From: Salipiger thiooxidans
GTDB taxonomy: Bacteria > Pseudomonadota > Alphaproteobacteria > Rhodobacterales > Rhodobacteraceae
Assembly: GCF_900102075.1 (NCBI RefSeq)
Contig: NZ_FNAV01000005.1
Location: 124,001 to 188,000 of the forward strand
Direction of reading: 5' to 3'
DNA: 64,000 nucleotides
Position numbers and translations under genes: made by a program. This document shows positions 1 to 11,872 of the stretch, piece by piece (within the stretch, counting starts at the first letter, position 1; the number at the start of each line of letters is the position of its first letter). A model generated the notes under the pieces. That model was not told the DNA's origin. It worked only from the letters and a program-made list of their open reading frames with translations, and did no database searches.

Positions 1-1005
1 GTAGTCCGTGGTGGTCACCGTGCCGAGCGTGTTGAGGGTAACCCCGAACGGCACCGCACTGCTGACGAGGCTGGCGATGAACTCCGAGTTGTCGTCGTCG
101 GTCTCGGTCGCGATGACCTGCAGATGCACCTCGTGCACGTTGGACGTGGCCGAGGCGATGATCGAGACCTCGGGAACGTCCGCGACCGCCTCGACCCAGA
201 CGTTCACGGTGGCGTAGTCGGTGCCGCCGTTGCCGTCCGAGATGCAGTAGGTGAAGCTGTCGGCCCCGGCGTAGTCGGTGTCGGGCGTATAGAGCAGCGC
301 GTCGCCCGGCAGCAGGTCGGGGTCGTCGCCGTCGACGATCTGCACGGTGCCGTGCATGGCGCCGAAGGCGTCGGTGATGGTCAGCGTGTCGCCATCCGCG
401 TCGGTGTCATTGTCGAGCACCGAGAACAGCACGCCCACCGCCGTGTCGGAGGGGTCGTCGAGCCCCGAGGCGCCGTCCTCGAAGATGCTGTAGGAATCTT
501 CCACCGCATCCGGCGCCGCGGGCGCCAGCGTGACCATCTTGGCCGACCCGCCGCGTCCGCCGGCCGGCGCGCCGATGCTGGTCACCCGCACGCCGAACTC
601 GACCTGCGCGATGTCGTCCAGCGTAAGGTCCCCGGCCTCGTTGGACAGGGTGAAACTCGTCAGCTGGACGTCGCCCTTGTTTTTGCCGATCCCCGGCCCG
701 CCGAACTCGACGCCGGCATCGTAGGGATCCGCCGCGCCGTGCATGTTGGCGCCATGCCCTAGGTCGATGACATCCCCGGTCTGGTAGTCCGTCACGTCGA
801 CGCCGAACGCCGACGAGTTCATCAGTTTCGAATCGTCGTTGAGATTGAAGAACAGGCCGCGGATATCGCCGACCTCCCCTTCATCTCCCGGCAGCACCTC
901 AAGGGTGAACTCGATGGTGCCGTCGACCTCGACCGCAGTGACCTGGATATCCGGTCCGCCATCCACCCCTGGAATGACGAACGTGATGCTCCTTACGCAA
1001 TCCAT
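1..1005 (-). CDS. Cadherin-like/VCBS-type repeat surface protein, N-terminal part
   Basis: This is a partial gene: 335 codons run from an ATG at 1005 to the left edge without a stop, so the C-terminus lies outside the window. The start is supported by GGAGGAG at 1014-1020, about 8 bases upstream. The first ~165 residues (beginning MDCVRSITFVIPGVDGG) form an acidic, Gly/Asp-rich domain with no family I can name and no signal peptide. From about residue 165 there is a Cadherin_5/VCBS-like module, recognised by the phrases VLDNDTDADGDTL and YTPDTDYAGADSFTY, which are hallmarks of tandem beta-sandwich repeats in large RTX adhesins. Such proteins are usually secreted without an N-terminal signal by a type I system (family knowledge). 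A role in adhesion or biofilm is inferred. Further repeats and a C-terminal calcium-binding region are expected beyond the edge. Confidence 0.75.
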   Translation of the reverse strand, partial: MDCVRSITFVIPGVDGGPDIQVTAVEVDGTIEFTLEVLPGDEGEVGDIRGLFFNLNDDSKLMNSSAFGVDVTDYQTGDVIDLGHGANMHGAADPYDAGVEFGGPGIGKNKGDVQLTSFTLSNEAGDLTLDDIAQVEFGVRVTSIGAPAGGRGGSAKMVTLAPAAPDAVEDSYSIFEDGASGLDDPSDTAVGVLFSVLDNDTDADGDTLTITDAFGAMHGTVQIVDGDDPDLLPGDALLYTPDTDYAGADSFTYCISDGNGGTDYATVNVWVEAVADVPEVSIIASATSNVHEVHLQVIATETDDDNSEFIASLVSSAVPFGVTLNTLGTVTTTDY

Positions 1006-1035
1006 GACCCATTCTCCTCCCGTTACTACAGTGAC

Positions 1036-1051
1036 AGCCCGTTTCCGGGCT
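1036..1051 (-). promoter_or_regulatory. Small 5'-leader hairpin upstream of the surface-protein gene
   Basis: AGCCCG and CGGGCT form a perfect 6-bp stem. In the transcript of the gene starting at 1005 the loop reads GAAA, a GNRA tetraloop. It sits about 30 bases upstream of the start codon, so it could stabilise the leader. On the plus strand it is followed by TTCTTTT and resembles a terminator, but no plus-strand gene ends there. Confidence 0.35.
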
Positions 1052-1381
1052 TCTTTTCCGTGGGGTGCCGGGGCCGACCGCGATGCGCCCGTTGTCCGGT
1101 GCGGCCGGCGCGCGCCGGTGACCGGGAACACGACTCGTTTTGGTGGGCGTTAGAGAGGCCGTACTCGGAACAACCAATGGTAGAGCTTACGCCCGGTCAA
1201 AATAATCATCAATGCGAATTTCGCTATATTTGGTTAACGCGCGAGAAGGGGATGGCGAGGCACGGTTGGTGCCTGCGGCACGCCGTAGGGGCGCTTGCGG
1301 GTGAGAAGCTCTCTACGGAGCCTCCCCGACGCGGGCCTTACCCCGACCGCCCGCGCCCCACAGGCGCGCAGAGACGCAAAT
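1052..1381. other. Intergenic stretch without a recognisable gene
   Basis: I see no gene with a credible start, ribosome site or family here. Positions about 1198-1240 are clearly more AT-rich than the surroundings and probably hold the promoter of the minus-strand surface-protein gene. The rest is GC-rich spacer. Confidence 0.4.
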
Positions 1382-1406
1382 CGCACCGCAGGGGGCCTGC
1401 GGTGCG
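1382..1406 (-). terminator. Hairpin terminator downstream of ndh
   Basis: A perfect 11-bp stem (CGCACCGCAGG with CCTGCGGTGCG) closes a 3-base loop about 30 bases beyond the ndh stop codon. On the minus strand it is followed by only a short T-rich stretch (ATTTG), so it is a strong hairpin with a weak tail. Confidence 0.6.
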
Positions 1407-1434
1407 TCTGGTGTTCAACAGGCTCAGGAGGGGC

Positions 1435-2721
1435 TCACTCCGCGACGCTGCTGCGCGGTACCGCGATCCCCTGCTTGCCCTGCGTGATGAGGCGGGCGCT
1501 CTTCTGGCCCGAGGCGTGGGACCAGAGCCAGCTCAGCGCCACCGCCATGCGGTTGCGGGTGCCAATGAGGAAGTAGATGTGGGCGATGCCCCAGACCCAC
1601 CACGCAAGCGCGCCCTTGAGCCGGATGGGGCCGAAGTCGGCCACCGCGGCCTTGCGCCCGATGGTGGCGAGGCTGCCCTGGTGGCGGTAGACGAAGCGGC
1701 CCGGATCGCGCCGGAGCCCGAATCGGGCCTTCAGCTTGCGGGCCACGAACTCGCCCTGCTGCTTGGCGGCGGGCGCGATGCCCGGCACCGGCTTGCCGTC
1801 GGCGTTGGTTGCCGCGGCGGTGTCGCCGATCACGAAGATCTCGGGGTGGCCTTCGAGCGTCAGGTCCTCGGTCACCGGAACCCGCCCGGCACGGTCGCCC
1901 GCGACGCCCAGCCACTGCGCCGCGCGCGAGGCCTTGACCCCGGCGGCCCAGATCGCGGTGCGCGCGGGGATGTGCTCGGTGCCCAGCGTGATGCCCTCGG
2001 GGTCGCAGTGGGTCACCGGCGTGCCGGTGCGGACCTCGACACCGAGCCGCTTCAGCGCGCCCGCCGCGTAGTCCGACAGCGATTCGGGGAAGGCGGGCAG
2101 GACGCGCGGCCCGGCCTCGACCAGCAGCACGCGGGCCTGACGGGTGTCGATGTTGCGGAACTCGCGCACGAGCGAGGTCTGCGCGAGCTCCGCGATGATG
2201 CCCACCAGCTCGACCCCGGTCGGGCCGGCGCCGACCACGGCGAAGGTCAGCAGCGCCTCGCGCTCCCTGGGATCGTCGGACCGTTCGGCCGCCTCGAAGG
2301 CCGAAAGCACTCGGCGCCGGATCGCCGTTGCGTCCTCGAGCGTCTTGAGCCCGGGCGCGGCGGTCTCCCAGTCGTCGTTGCCGAAGTAGCTGTGGCGCGC
2401 GCCGGTGGCGAGCACCAGCGTGTCGTACTCGACCGAGCCGCCGTCGGAGAAATGGACGCGCCGGTTGTCCTGGTCCACGGCCTCGACCTCGGCCATCAGT
2501 GTGCGCACGTCCTCGCGGTCGCGGAGCAGGCCGCGGATCGGCCAGGCGATCTCGGAGGTGGGCAGGATGGTGGTCGCCACCTGGTAGAGCAGGGGCTGGA
2601 AGAGGTGGTGGTTGCGCTGATCGACGAGGGTGATCTCGACGTCCTTCGCTTTCAGGGACCGGACGCAGGCGATGCCGCCAAATCCGCCCCCGACAACCAC
2701 GACGCGATGCTTCTGTTCCAT
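1435..2721 (-). CDS. ndh: Type II NADH dehydrogenase (NDH-2)
   Basis: This is a 428-residue FAD flavoprotein that oxidises NADH and reduces quinone at the inner face of the membrane without pumping protons. The FAD-binding Rossmann motif GGGFGG lies at residues 11-16 after a short beta strand. A second, NAD-binding motif, VVGAGPTGVE, lies near the middle. The segment GDTAAATNADGKPVPGIAPA is the conserved FAD-contact region of the NDH-2/pyridine nucleotide disulfide oxidoreductase family. The C-terminus carries a Trp/Tyr-rich amphipathic stretch (WWVWGIAHIYFLIG), as expected for peripheral membrane attachment. Length matches bacterial NDH-2. It is a single-gene unit, with its own terminator downstream. 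Near relatives such as sulfide:quinone reductases lack this C-terminal stretch, so NDH-2 is preferred. Confidence 0.9.
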   Translation of the reverse strand: MEQKHRVVVVGGGFGGIACVRSLKAKDVEITLVDQRNHHLFQPLLYQVATTILPTSEIAWPIRGLLRDREDVRTLMAEVEAVDQDNRRVHFSDGGSVEYDTLVLATGARHSYFGNDDWETAAPGLKTLEDATAIRRRVLSAFEAAERSDDPREREALLTFAVVGAGPTGVELVGIIAELAQTSLVREFRNIDTRQARVLLVEAGPRVLPAFPESLSDYAAGALKRLGVEVRTGTPVTHCDPEGITLGTEHIPARTAIWAAGVKASRAAQWLGVAGDRAGRVPVTEDLTLEGHPEIFVIGDTAAATNADGKPVPGIAPAAKQQGEFVARKLKARFGLRRDPGRFVYRHQGSLATIGRKAAVADFGPIRLKGALAWWVWGIAHIYFLIGTRNRMAVALSWLWSHASGQKSARLITQGKQGIAVPRSSVAE

Positions 2722-3121
2722 GGGTATCGTACTTTCGGGTCGTTCCAGACGCTCCTCCCGATGCGTCCGGACCTATTGGGTTTCCCCTTGGGGTGCCAGC
2801 CCGGAGATCGTCGCGACCCGCGTGGAAAGCGGTTTTACACCAAGATGTTAACTCACGGCAACGTGTGCCGTTGCATACCGTGCGCCGATGCCCGGCAAGC
2901 AGGCATCTCGAGGCGTCAAGAGACCGCGGTCGAGGCAATTTGTCGCCGAATCGGGTTCGTTGGAGCGCGTGGAGATGGGCAGGACGCGGGGGGCAAGGAG
3001 GCGCGCGCGCTGGACGTTCGCCGGGTGAGGCGCCTCTGGGAGGCGCGGGCTCAGACGCGCCGATGACCTGCCGGGCGGGGGCTCGTGCTGGCAAACGGCA
3101 CCGGGGTCACACGTAAGGAAC
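2722..3121. other. Intergenic region containing the ndh promoter area
   Basis: No credible gene is present. An inverted repeat ACGGCA/TGCCGT with a 5-base spacer lies at about 2856-2872, next to an AT-richer stretch (2834-2855) that is the likeliest location of the ndh promoter. The rest is GC-rich sequence between ndh and the end of the glycerol operon. Confidence 0.35.
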
Positions 3122-3158
3122 GGAAACAGAAACGGCGCCCGCCGGTGGCGCGCGCCGC
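3122..3158 (-). terminator. Probable terminator of the glycerol operon
   Basis: On the minus strand a GC-rich stem (GGCGC paired with GCGCC across the centre at about 3133-3157) is followed by GTTTCTGTTTCC. It lies about 55 bases past the glpV stop codon. The pairing is imperfect, so confidence is moderate. Confidence 0.45.
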
Positions 3159-3211
3159 AAGGGTCGTTCAGGCCGGGGCAGGCACAGGCGGCCGCCCCGA
3201 ACCGCCGGAGC

Positions 3212-4912
3212 TTACTGCCAGGAGGCCACGAGCTCGTCGTAGGAGACGGTCTTCGGCTCCTCGCGCTCGTTCTCGATGGCGGGCTTCGGGGAGCCTTCCA
3301 TCGACAGCCATTCCTCGGCGTCCTTTTCCTCGTTCATGACCGGGCCCAGGTCGCCCTGGATGCCGGCACGCTCGAGACGCTCCATCACGCGCTCCATGTC
3401 CGAGCAGAGGCTGTCGAGCGCGTCCTGCGCCGACTTGGCGCCGGACATGGCATCACCGATGTTCTGCCACCACAGCTGCGCCAGCTTCGGATAGTCCGGA
3501 ACGTTGGTGCCGGTGGGCGACCAGCGCACGCGGTCGGGCGAGCGGTAGAATTCCACCAGGCCGCCGAGCTTGGCGGCGCGCTCGCTGAAGCTGTCGTGCT
3601 GGATCGTGCTCTCGCGGATGAAGGTGAGGCCGACGTGGCTCTTCTTCACGTCCACGGTCTTGGAGGTGACGAACTGCGCGTAGAGCCACGCCGCCTTGGC
3701 GCGGTCCTCGGGGGTGGACTTCATCAGCGTCCACGAGCCCACGTCCTGGTAGCCGACCTTCATGCCGTCTTCCCAGTAGACGCCGTGCGGCGAGGGGGCG
3801 AGGCGCCACTTGGGCGTGCCGTCCTCGTTCATCACCTCGGCGCTGTCCACGAGCGGGGCCACGAAGGTGGTGTACATGAACATCTGCTGCGCGATGTTGC
3901 CCTGTCCGGGGACCGGACCGGCCTCGGAGAAGGTCATGCCCATGGCCGAGGGCGGCGAGTACTTGTTCAGCCACTCGATGGCCTTCTCGACCGCGTAGAC
4001 GGCCGCCGGGCTGTTGGCCGCGCCGCCGCGCGCCATGCAGGCGCCCACGGGCTGCGACTTCTCGTTCACCCGGATTCCCCATTCGTCGACCGGGAGGCCG
4101 TTCGGCTCGCCCTTGTCGCCCATGCCGGCCATCGACATCCACGCGTCGGTGTAGCGCCAGCCGAGCGAGGGGTCCTTCTTGCCGTAGTCCATCGAGCCGT
4201 AGACCTCGACGCCGTCGATGTCGCGGCCGGTGAAGAACTCGGCGATGTCCTCGTAGGCCGACCAGTTGACCGGAACGCCGAGATCGTAGCCGTACTTCTC
4301 CTTGAACTCGGCCATGATGTCGGGATCGGTGAACCAGTCGTAGCGGAACCAGTAGAGGTTGGCGAACTGCTGGTCGGGCAGCTGGTAGAGCTTGCCGTCG
4401 GGCGCGGTGGTGAACTGGGTGCCGATGAAGTCCTCGAGGTCCAGCGTCGGGCTGGTGACGTCGGCGCCTTCCTGATCCATCCAGTCGGTCAGGTTGCGCA
4501 CCTGCTGGTAGCGCCAGTGGGTGCCGATGAGGTCGGAGTCGTTCACGTAGGCGTCGTAGATGTTCTCGCCCGACTGCATCTGGGTCTGCAGCTTCTCGAC
4601 CACGTCGCCCTCGCCGATGAGGTCGTGGGTGATCTTGATGCCGGTGATCTTCTCGAAGGCCGGGGCAAGCACCTGGCTTTCGTATTCATGCGTGGTGATG
4701 GTCTCGGAGACGACCTTGATCTCCATGCCGGCGAAGGGCTGGGCCGCATCGATGTACCACTGCATCTCGGCTTCCTGCTCCTCGCGGGTCAGCGTCGACT
4801 GGTCGCCGATCTCGGCGTCGAGGAACGCTTTCGCGGCGTCCATGTCCGCCCAGGCCGGGCCTGTCAGCAGGCCGAGCGCGAGCGCCATGGATGTCGTTGT
4901 CTTCAGGTTCAT
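3212..4912 (-). CDS. glpV: Glycerol ABC transporter periplasmic binding protein GlpV
   Basis: This 566-residue extracellular solute-binding protein has a Sec signal peptide at residues 1-22 (cleavage after AWA). The family segments include TGIKITHDLIGEGD and LYQLPDQQFANLYWFRYDW. It is the last gene of a minus-strand operon whose order (glpD, glpS, glpT, glpP, glpQ, glpU, glpV) equals the Rhizobium glycerol uptake operon, which is the main reason for naming glycerol as substrate. The length, near 570 residues, is large for a carbohydrate binding protein but usual for this subfamily. The protein captures substrate in the periplasm and delivers it to GlpPQ. The start is the only Met that keeps the signal peptide. 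Confidence 0.88.
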   Translation of the reverse strand: MNLKTTTSMALALGLLTGPAWADMDAAKAFLDAEIGDQSTLTREEQEAEMQWYIDAAQPFAGMEIKVVSETITTHEYESQVLAPAFEKITGIKITHDLIGEGDVVEKLQTQMQSGENIYDAYVNDSDLIGTHWRYQQVRNLTDWMDQEGADVTSPTLDLEDFIGTQFTTAPDGKLYQLPDQQFANLYWFRYDWFTDPDIMAEFKEKYGYDLGVPVNWSAYEDIAEFFTGRDIDGVEVYGSMDYGKKDPSLGWRYTDAWMSMAGMGDKGEPNGLPVDEWGIRVNEKSQPVGACMARGGAANSPAAVYAVEKAIEWLNKYSPPSAMGMTFSEAGPVPGQGNIAQQMFMYTTFVAPLVDSAEVMNEDGTPKWRLAPSPHGVYWEDGMKVGYQDVGSWTLMKSTPEDRAKAAWLYAQFVTSKTVDVKKSHVGLTFIRESTIQHDSFSERAAKLGGLVEFYRSPDRVRWSPTGTNVPDYPKLAQLWWQNIGDAMSGAKSAQDALDSLCSDMERVMERLERAGIQGDLGPVMNEEKDAEEWLSMEGSPKPAIENEREEPKTVSYDELVASWQ

Positions 4913-4979
4913 GGTTTCCTCCCTTATCTGAACCGTTCGTGTGTGTTCCGGGGGCGGGCCTCCTCCGGCCCGCGCGCCC

Positions 4980-5252
4980 TCAGACCCAGCGGAAGACCGC
5001 GCCTGCGTAGATCAGGCAGACGATCAAGGCCGCGGGTTGTGCCTGGCCGACGAGGCCGAGCCAGGCGAGATTGATGAAGGCCGAGCCCAGCAGCGTGATG
5101 AAGAGCCGGTCGCCCCGGGTGGTCTCGATCCTGAGCACGCCCATGCGCGGCGTCTCGGGGAAGCGGATCGCCAGCACCGTGAAGACGACGAGCAGCGCCG
5201 CGATGGTCGCGAAGAAGGCCGCGGTGGGCCAGGTCCATGCCATCCAGTCCAT
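4980..5252 (-). CDS. glpU: DUF2160-type small membrane protein GlpU
   Basis: This 90-residue protein has two to three hydrophobic segments (about residues 10-30, 50-65 and 70-88) and belongs to the DUF2160 group that always sits between the second permease and the binding protein of glycerol ABC operons. Its biochemical role is not known; an accessory function at the transporter is inferred from this constant position. It begins 12 bases after glpQ and ends 67 bases before glpV, so it is clearly part of the operon. Motifs seen include RFPETPRMGVLRIETTRGDR between the first two membrane segments. Confidence 0.85.
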   Translation of the reverse strand: MDWMAWTWPTAAFFATIAALLVVFTVLAIRFPETPRMGVLRIETTRGDRLFITLLGSAFINLAWLGLVGQAQPAALIVCLIYAGAVFRWV

Positions 5253-5264
5253 GAGCGTCTCCTC

Positions 5265-6119
<855 letters not shown>

Positions 6120-6120
6120 C

Positions 6121-6990
<870 letters not shown>

Positions 6991-7033
6991 CGGGCGGCCT
7001 CCTCGAGTTGCGCCGTGCGGAGGGGAAACGTGT

Positions 7034-8110
<1,077 letters not shown>

Positions 8111-8123
8111 GTCCCGGTTCCCC

Positions 8124-9212
<1,089 letters not shown>

Positions 9213-9247
9213 AAGGTCCTCCTCCGTGCGCCGTATGTCTCGCCGCG

Positions 9248-10843
9248 CTATTCCGCGGCGGCAGCGCCTTCCCGGCGGGATGTCATCCAGCCATCGAGCG
9301 CCGCGATCTCCTCCTCGCTCAGGCGCAGCCCGAGCTTGGTGCGTCTCCACACCACGTCCTCTGCCGTGCGCGCGTATTCGCGGCGCATCAGCCAAATCAT
9401 TTCCGCCTCGGTCAGCGTCGCGCCGAAGTCCCGTCCCAGATCCGCCGCGGTCGTCGCAGACCCGAGGAAGCGTCGCGCCTCGGTGCCGTAGGTCCGCACC
9501 AGCCGCAGCGCCCAGTCGGGGCCGAGGAACGGGTAGTCCCTCTCCAGCCCCTCGATCAGCGCCTGCACGCCATCCACCGGGAAATCGCCCCCCGCCAGCG
9601 GTGCGCCCGCCGTCCACGGGCCCTTGCCGACCGTCAGATGCTCGCCGATCTTCTCGAGCGCGCTTTCCGCCAGCCGTCGGTAGGTGGTGATCTTGCCGCC
9701 GAAGATGTTGAGCACCGGAGCGCCGCCCGAGTCATCGACCTTGAGTGTATAGTCCCGCGTCGCCGCCGTCGCGCTTGACGCGCCGTCATCGTAGAGCGGG
9801 CGCACGCCGGAATAGCTCCAGACCACGTCGTTGGCCGAGATCGCCTGCCTGAAGTAGCGGTTGGCGAAGGCGATCAGGTAGTCCCGCTCCTCGGGGCTGC
9901 ATTCCGGGCGCCGCGAGGGGTCGGTGTGTTCGGAATCCGTGGTGCCGATCAGGGTGAAGTCCCGCTCGTAGGGGATCGCGAAGATGATCCGCCCGTCGGT
10001 GCCCTGGAAGAAATAGCACTTGTCGTGATCGTAGAGCCTGCGGGTGACGATGTGCGAGCCGCGCACCAGCCGCACGCCTTCGCGTGAGGGCAGGTCGATC
10101 TTGTCGTGGATTATGTCGCCGACCCACGGCCCGCCCGCGTTCACCAGCATCCGGGCGTGGTGGGTGCGGCGGTCGCCGGTGACGGTGTCCACGGTCTCGA
10201 TCTGCCAGATGTCGCCGTCGCGGCGGGCGTGCGTGACCTTGGTCCGGGTGAGGATGGTCGCGCCGTGCGCCTCGGCGTCGCGGGCGTTGAGCACCACGAG
10301 CCGCGAATCCTGCACCCAGCAGTCGGAATACTCGTAGGCGGTCTCGAACCGGTCCTGCAGCGGCGCGCCCTCGGGCGTGCCGCGCAGCGACACCGTGGTG
10401 GTTCCGGGCAGGATCTTCCGTCCGCCGAGGTGGTCGTACATGAAGAGCCCCAGCCGTATCAGCCAGGCGGGGCGGCGACCCTTCATCCAGGGCATGACCG
10501 TGGTCAGCAGCTTCGACGTGGGCGTCTCGCTCTCGAACCGCATGGACGGGTGATAGGGCAGCACGAAACGCATCGGCCAGCTGATGTGGGGCATCGCCCG
10601 CAGCAGAACCTCGCGCTCGATCAGCGCCTCGCGGACGAGCCGGAACTCGAAATACTCGAGGTAGCGCAGCCCGCCGTGGAACAGTTTGGTGGAGGCCGAG
10701 GAGGTGGCGGAGGCGAGATCGTCCATCTCGGCCAGCGTGACCGAGAGGCCACGGCCGGCGGCGTCGCGTGCGATGCCGCAGCCATTGATGCCGCCTCCGA
10801 TCACGAACAGATCGACACGCTTTATGTCGCGGCTTTCGCTCAC
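9248..10843 (-). CDS. glpD: Aerobic glycerol-3-phosphate dehydrogenase
   Basis: This 531-residue FAD enzyme oxidises glycerol-3-phosphate to dihydroxyacetone phosphate and passes electrons to quinone at the cytoplasmic membrane. The FAD motif IGGGINGCGIARDAAGRG starts at residue 15. The family segments TKLFHGGLRYLEYFEFRLV, DSRLVVLNARDA and FGGKITTYRRLAE are all present. Length is that of GlpD. It is first in the operon and divergent from glpR, so oxidation and uptake share control. A glycerol kinase gene is not in the window. Confidence 0.94.
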   Translation of the reverse strand: MSESRDIKRVDLFVIGGGINGCGIARDAAGRGLSVTLAEMDDLASATSSASTKLFHGGLRYLEYFEFRLVREALIEREVLLRAMPHISWPMRFVLPYHPSMRFESETPTSKLLTTVMPWMKGRRPAWLIRLGLFMYDHLGGRKILPGTTTVSLRGTPEGAPLQDRFETAYEYSDCWVQDSRLVVLNARDAEAHGATILTRTKVTHARRDGDIWQIETVDTVTGDRRTHHARMLVNAGGPWVGDIIHDKIDLPSREGVRLVRGSHIVTRRLYDHDKCYFFQGTDGRIIFAIPYERDFTLIGTTDSEHTDPSRRPECSPEERDYLIAFANRYFRQAISANDVVWSYSGVRPLYDDGASSATAATRDYTLKVDDSGGAPVLNIFGGKITTYRRLAESALEKIGEHLTVGKGPWTAGAPLAGGDFPVDGVQALIEGLERDYPFLGPDWALRLVRTYGTEARRFLGSATTAADLGRDFGATLTEAEMIWLMRREYARTAEDVVWRRTKLGLRLSEEEIAALDGWMTSRREGAAAAE

Positions 10844-10903
10844 GCTTCACTCCCCCTGATCGTGAGCAAAGGGTAATCATGAACCGAGCAATCGCGCAAG
10901 CGA

Positions 10904-10931
10904 TTTGTTTTCGTTTGTGTTCGTCTTTTGA
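10904..10931 (-). promoter_or_regulatory. GlpR operator near glpD
   Basis: The sequence TTTTCGTTTGTGTTCGTCTTTTG at 10908-10930 contains repeated TTCGT elements, typical of operators bound by DeoR-family GlpR proteins in alphaproteobacteria. It lies 60-90 bases upstream of the glpD start. A matching site on the other strand lies near glpR. Confidence 0.55.
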
Positions 10932-11053
10932 ATTTCAGACATTTAGCCGGCAAGCCCTTGCGATAATGCCAAAATGTCATCTGCTATTTTGCAGATGCAG
11001 CACCGATTTCGCTGGATTTCGAATGTGAATGGCGGTTTCCTAAGGGACATGCG

Positions 11054-11077
11054 GAAAAAGCGAAAGAAACCGAAAAG
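11054..11077 (+). promoter_or_regulatory. GlpR operator overlapping the glpR leader
   Basis: The segment contains GCGAAAG and CCGAAAA; read on the minus strand it gives CTTTTCGGTTTCTTTCGC, the same TTTCG-type repeat as at 10908-10930. It ends a few bases before the glpR start codon and suggests autorepression. No clear Shine-Dalgarno sequence is visible in front of glpR. Confidence 0.5.
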
Positions 11078-11079
11078 AC

Positions 11080-11862
11080 ATGTCCCAGTCCTTCCGCCAT
11101 CCTGAAATCCTCGAGATCGCCCGTCGCGACGGCAAGGTGACCGTCGAGGGGCTCGCGCAGCATTTCGGGGTGACGCTGCAGACCATCCGGCGCGACCTGA
11201 CCGAGCTTGCCGACGCCGGCCGGCTCGAGCGGGTGCACGGCGGTGCGGTGCTGCCCTCGGGCACCATCAACATCGGCTATGAAGAGCGGCGCCATCTCAA
11301 CAACGTCGGCAAGGCGTCGATCGCGCGGGAATGCGCGGCGCGGATCCCGGACGGCATCTCGCTGTTTCTCAACATCGGCACCAGCACCGAGGCCGTGGCG
11401 CAGGAGCTTCTGCACCACAAGGACCTGATGGTGGTGACCAACAACATGAACGTGGCCAACATCCTCGTGGCCAATCCCGATTGCGAGGTGCTGGTCACCG
11501 GCGGCACCCTGCGGCGCACCGATGGCGGGCTGATCGGCACGCTGGCCACCGACAGCATCCGGCAGTTCAAGTTCGACCTCGCGGTGATCGGGTGCTCGGC
11601 GCTGGATGCCGAGGGCGACATCCTCGACTTCGACATCCAGGAGGTGGGCGTGAGCCGGGCGATCCTGCGCCACTCGCGCAAGACCTACCTCGTCGCCGAC
11701 CACTCCAAGTTCAAGCGCAGCGCCCCGGCGCGCATCGCCTCGCTGGCCGAGGTCGATCTCTTCGTGACCGACGAGCCGCTGTCGTCCGCGCTGGCCCGCT
11801 CCTGCGAGAGCTGGAACACCGGCGTCGTGGTGGCACGGGCAGAGCGGGCCGAGGCGGGCTGA
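11080..11862 (+). CDS. glpR: DeoR-family repressor of the glycerol operon
   Basis: This is a 260-residue DeoR-type regulator. The N-terminal winged helix (residues about 1-57) contains VEGLAQHFGVTLQTIRRDL and the DeoR signature RVHGGAV. The C-terminal sugar-phosphate sensing domain includes FLNIGTSTEAVA and the segment VTGGTLRRTDGGLIG, both typical of GlpR. Divergent position from glpD indicates that glycerol-3-phosphate is the likely inducer. It ends 10 bases from the convergent permease gene. Confidence 0.92.
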   Translation: MSQSFRHPEILEIARRDGKVTVEGLAQHFGVTLQTIRRDLTELADAGRLERVHGGAVLPSGTINIGYEERRHLNNVGKASIARECAARIPDGISLFLNIGTSTEAVAQELLHHKDLMVVTNNMNVANILVANPDCEVLVTGGTLRRTDGGLIGTLATDSIRQFKFDLAVIGCSALDAEGDILDFDIQEVGVSRAILRHSRKTYLVADHSKFKRSAPARIASLAEVDLFVTDEPLSSALARSCESWNTGVVVARAERAEAG

Positions 11863-11872
11863 GCGGCGCGCC

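Noticed and set aside
1036-1058. Plus-strand terminator-like hairpin with T-run
   Set aside because: No plus-strand gene ends nearby. It is more likely a leader hairpin of the minus-strand gene.
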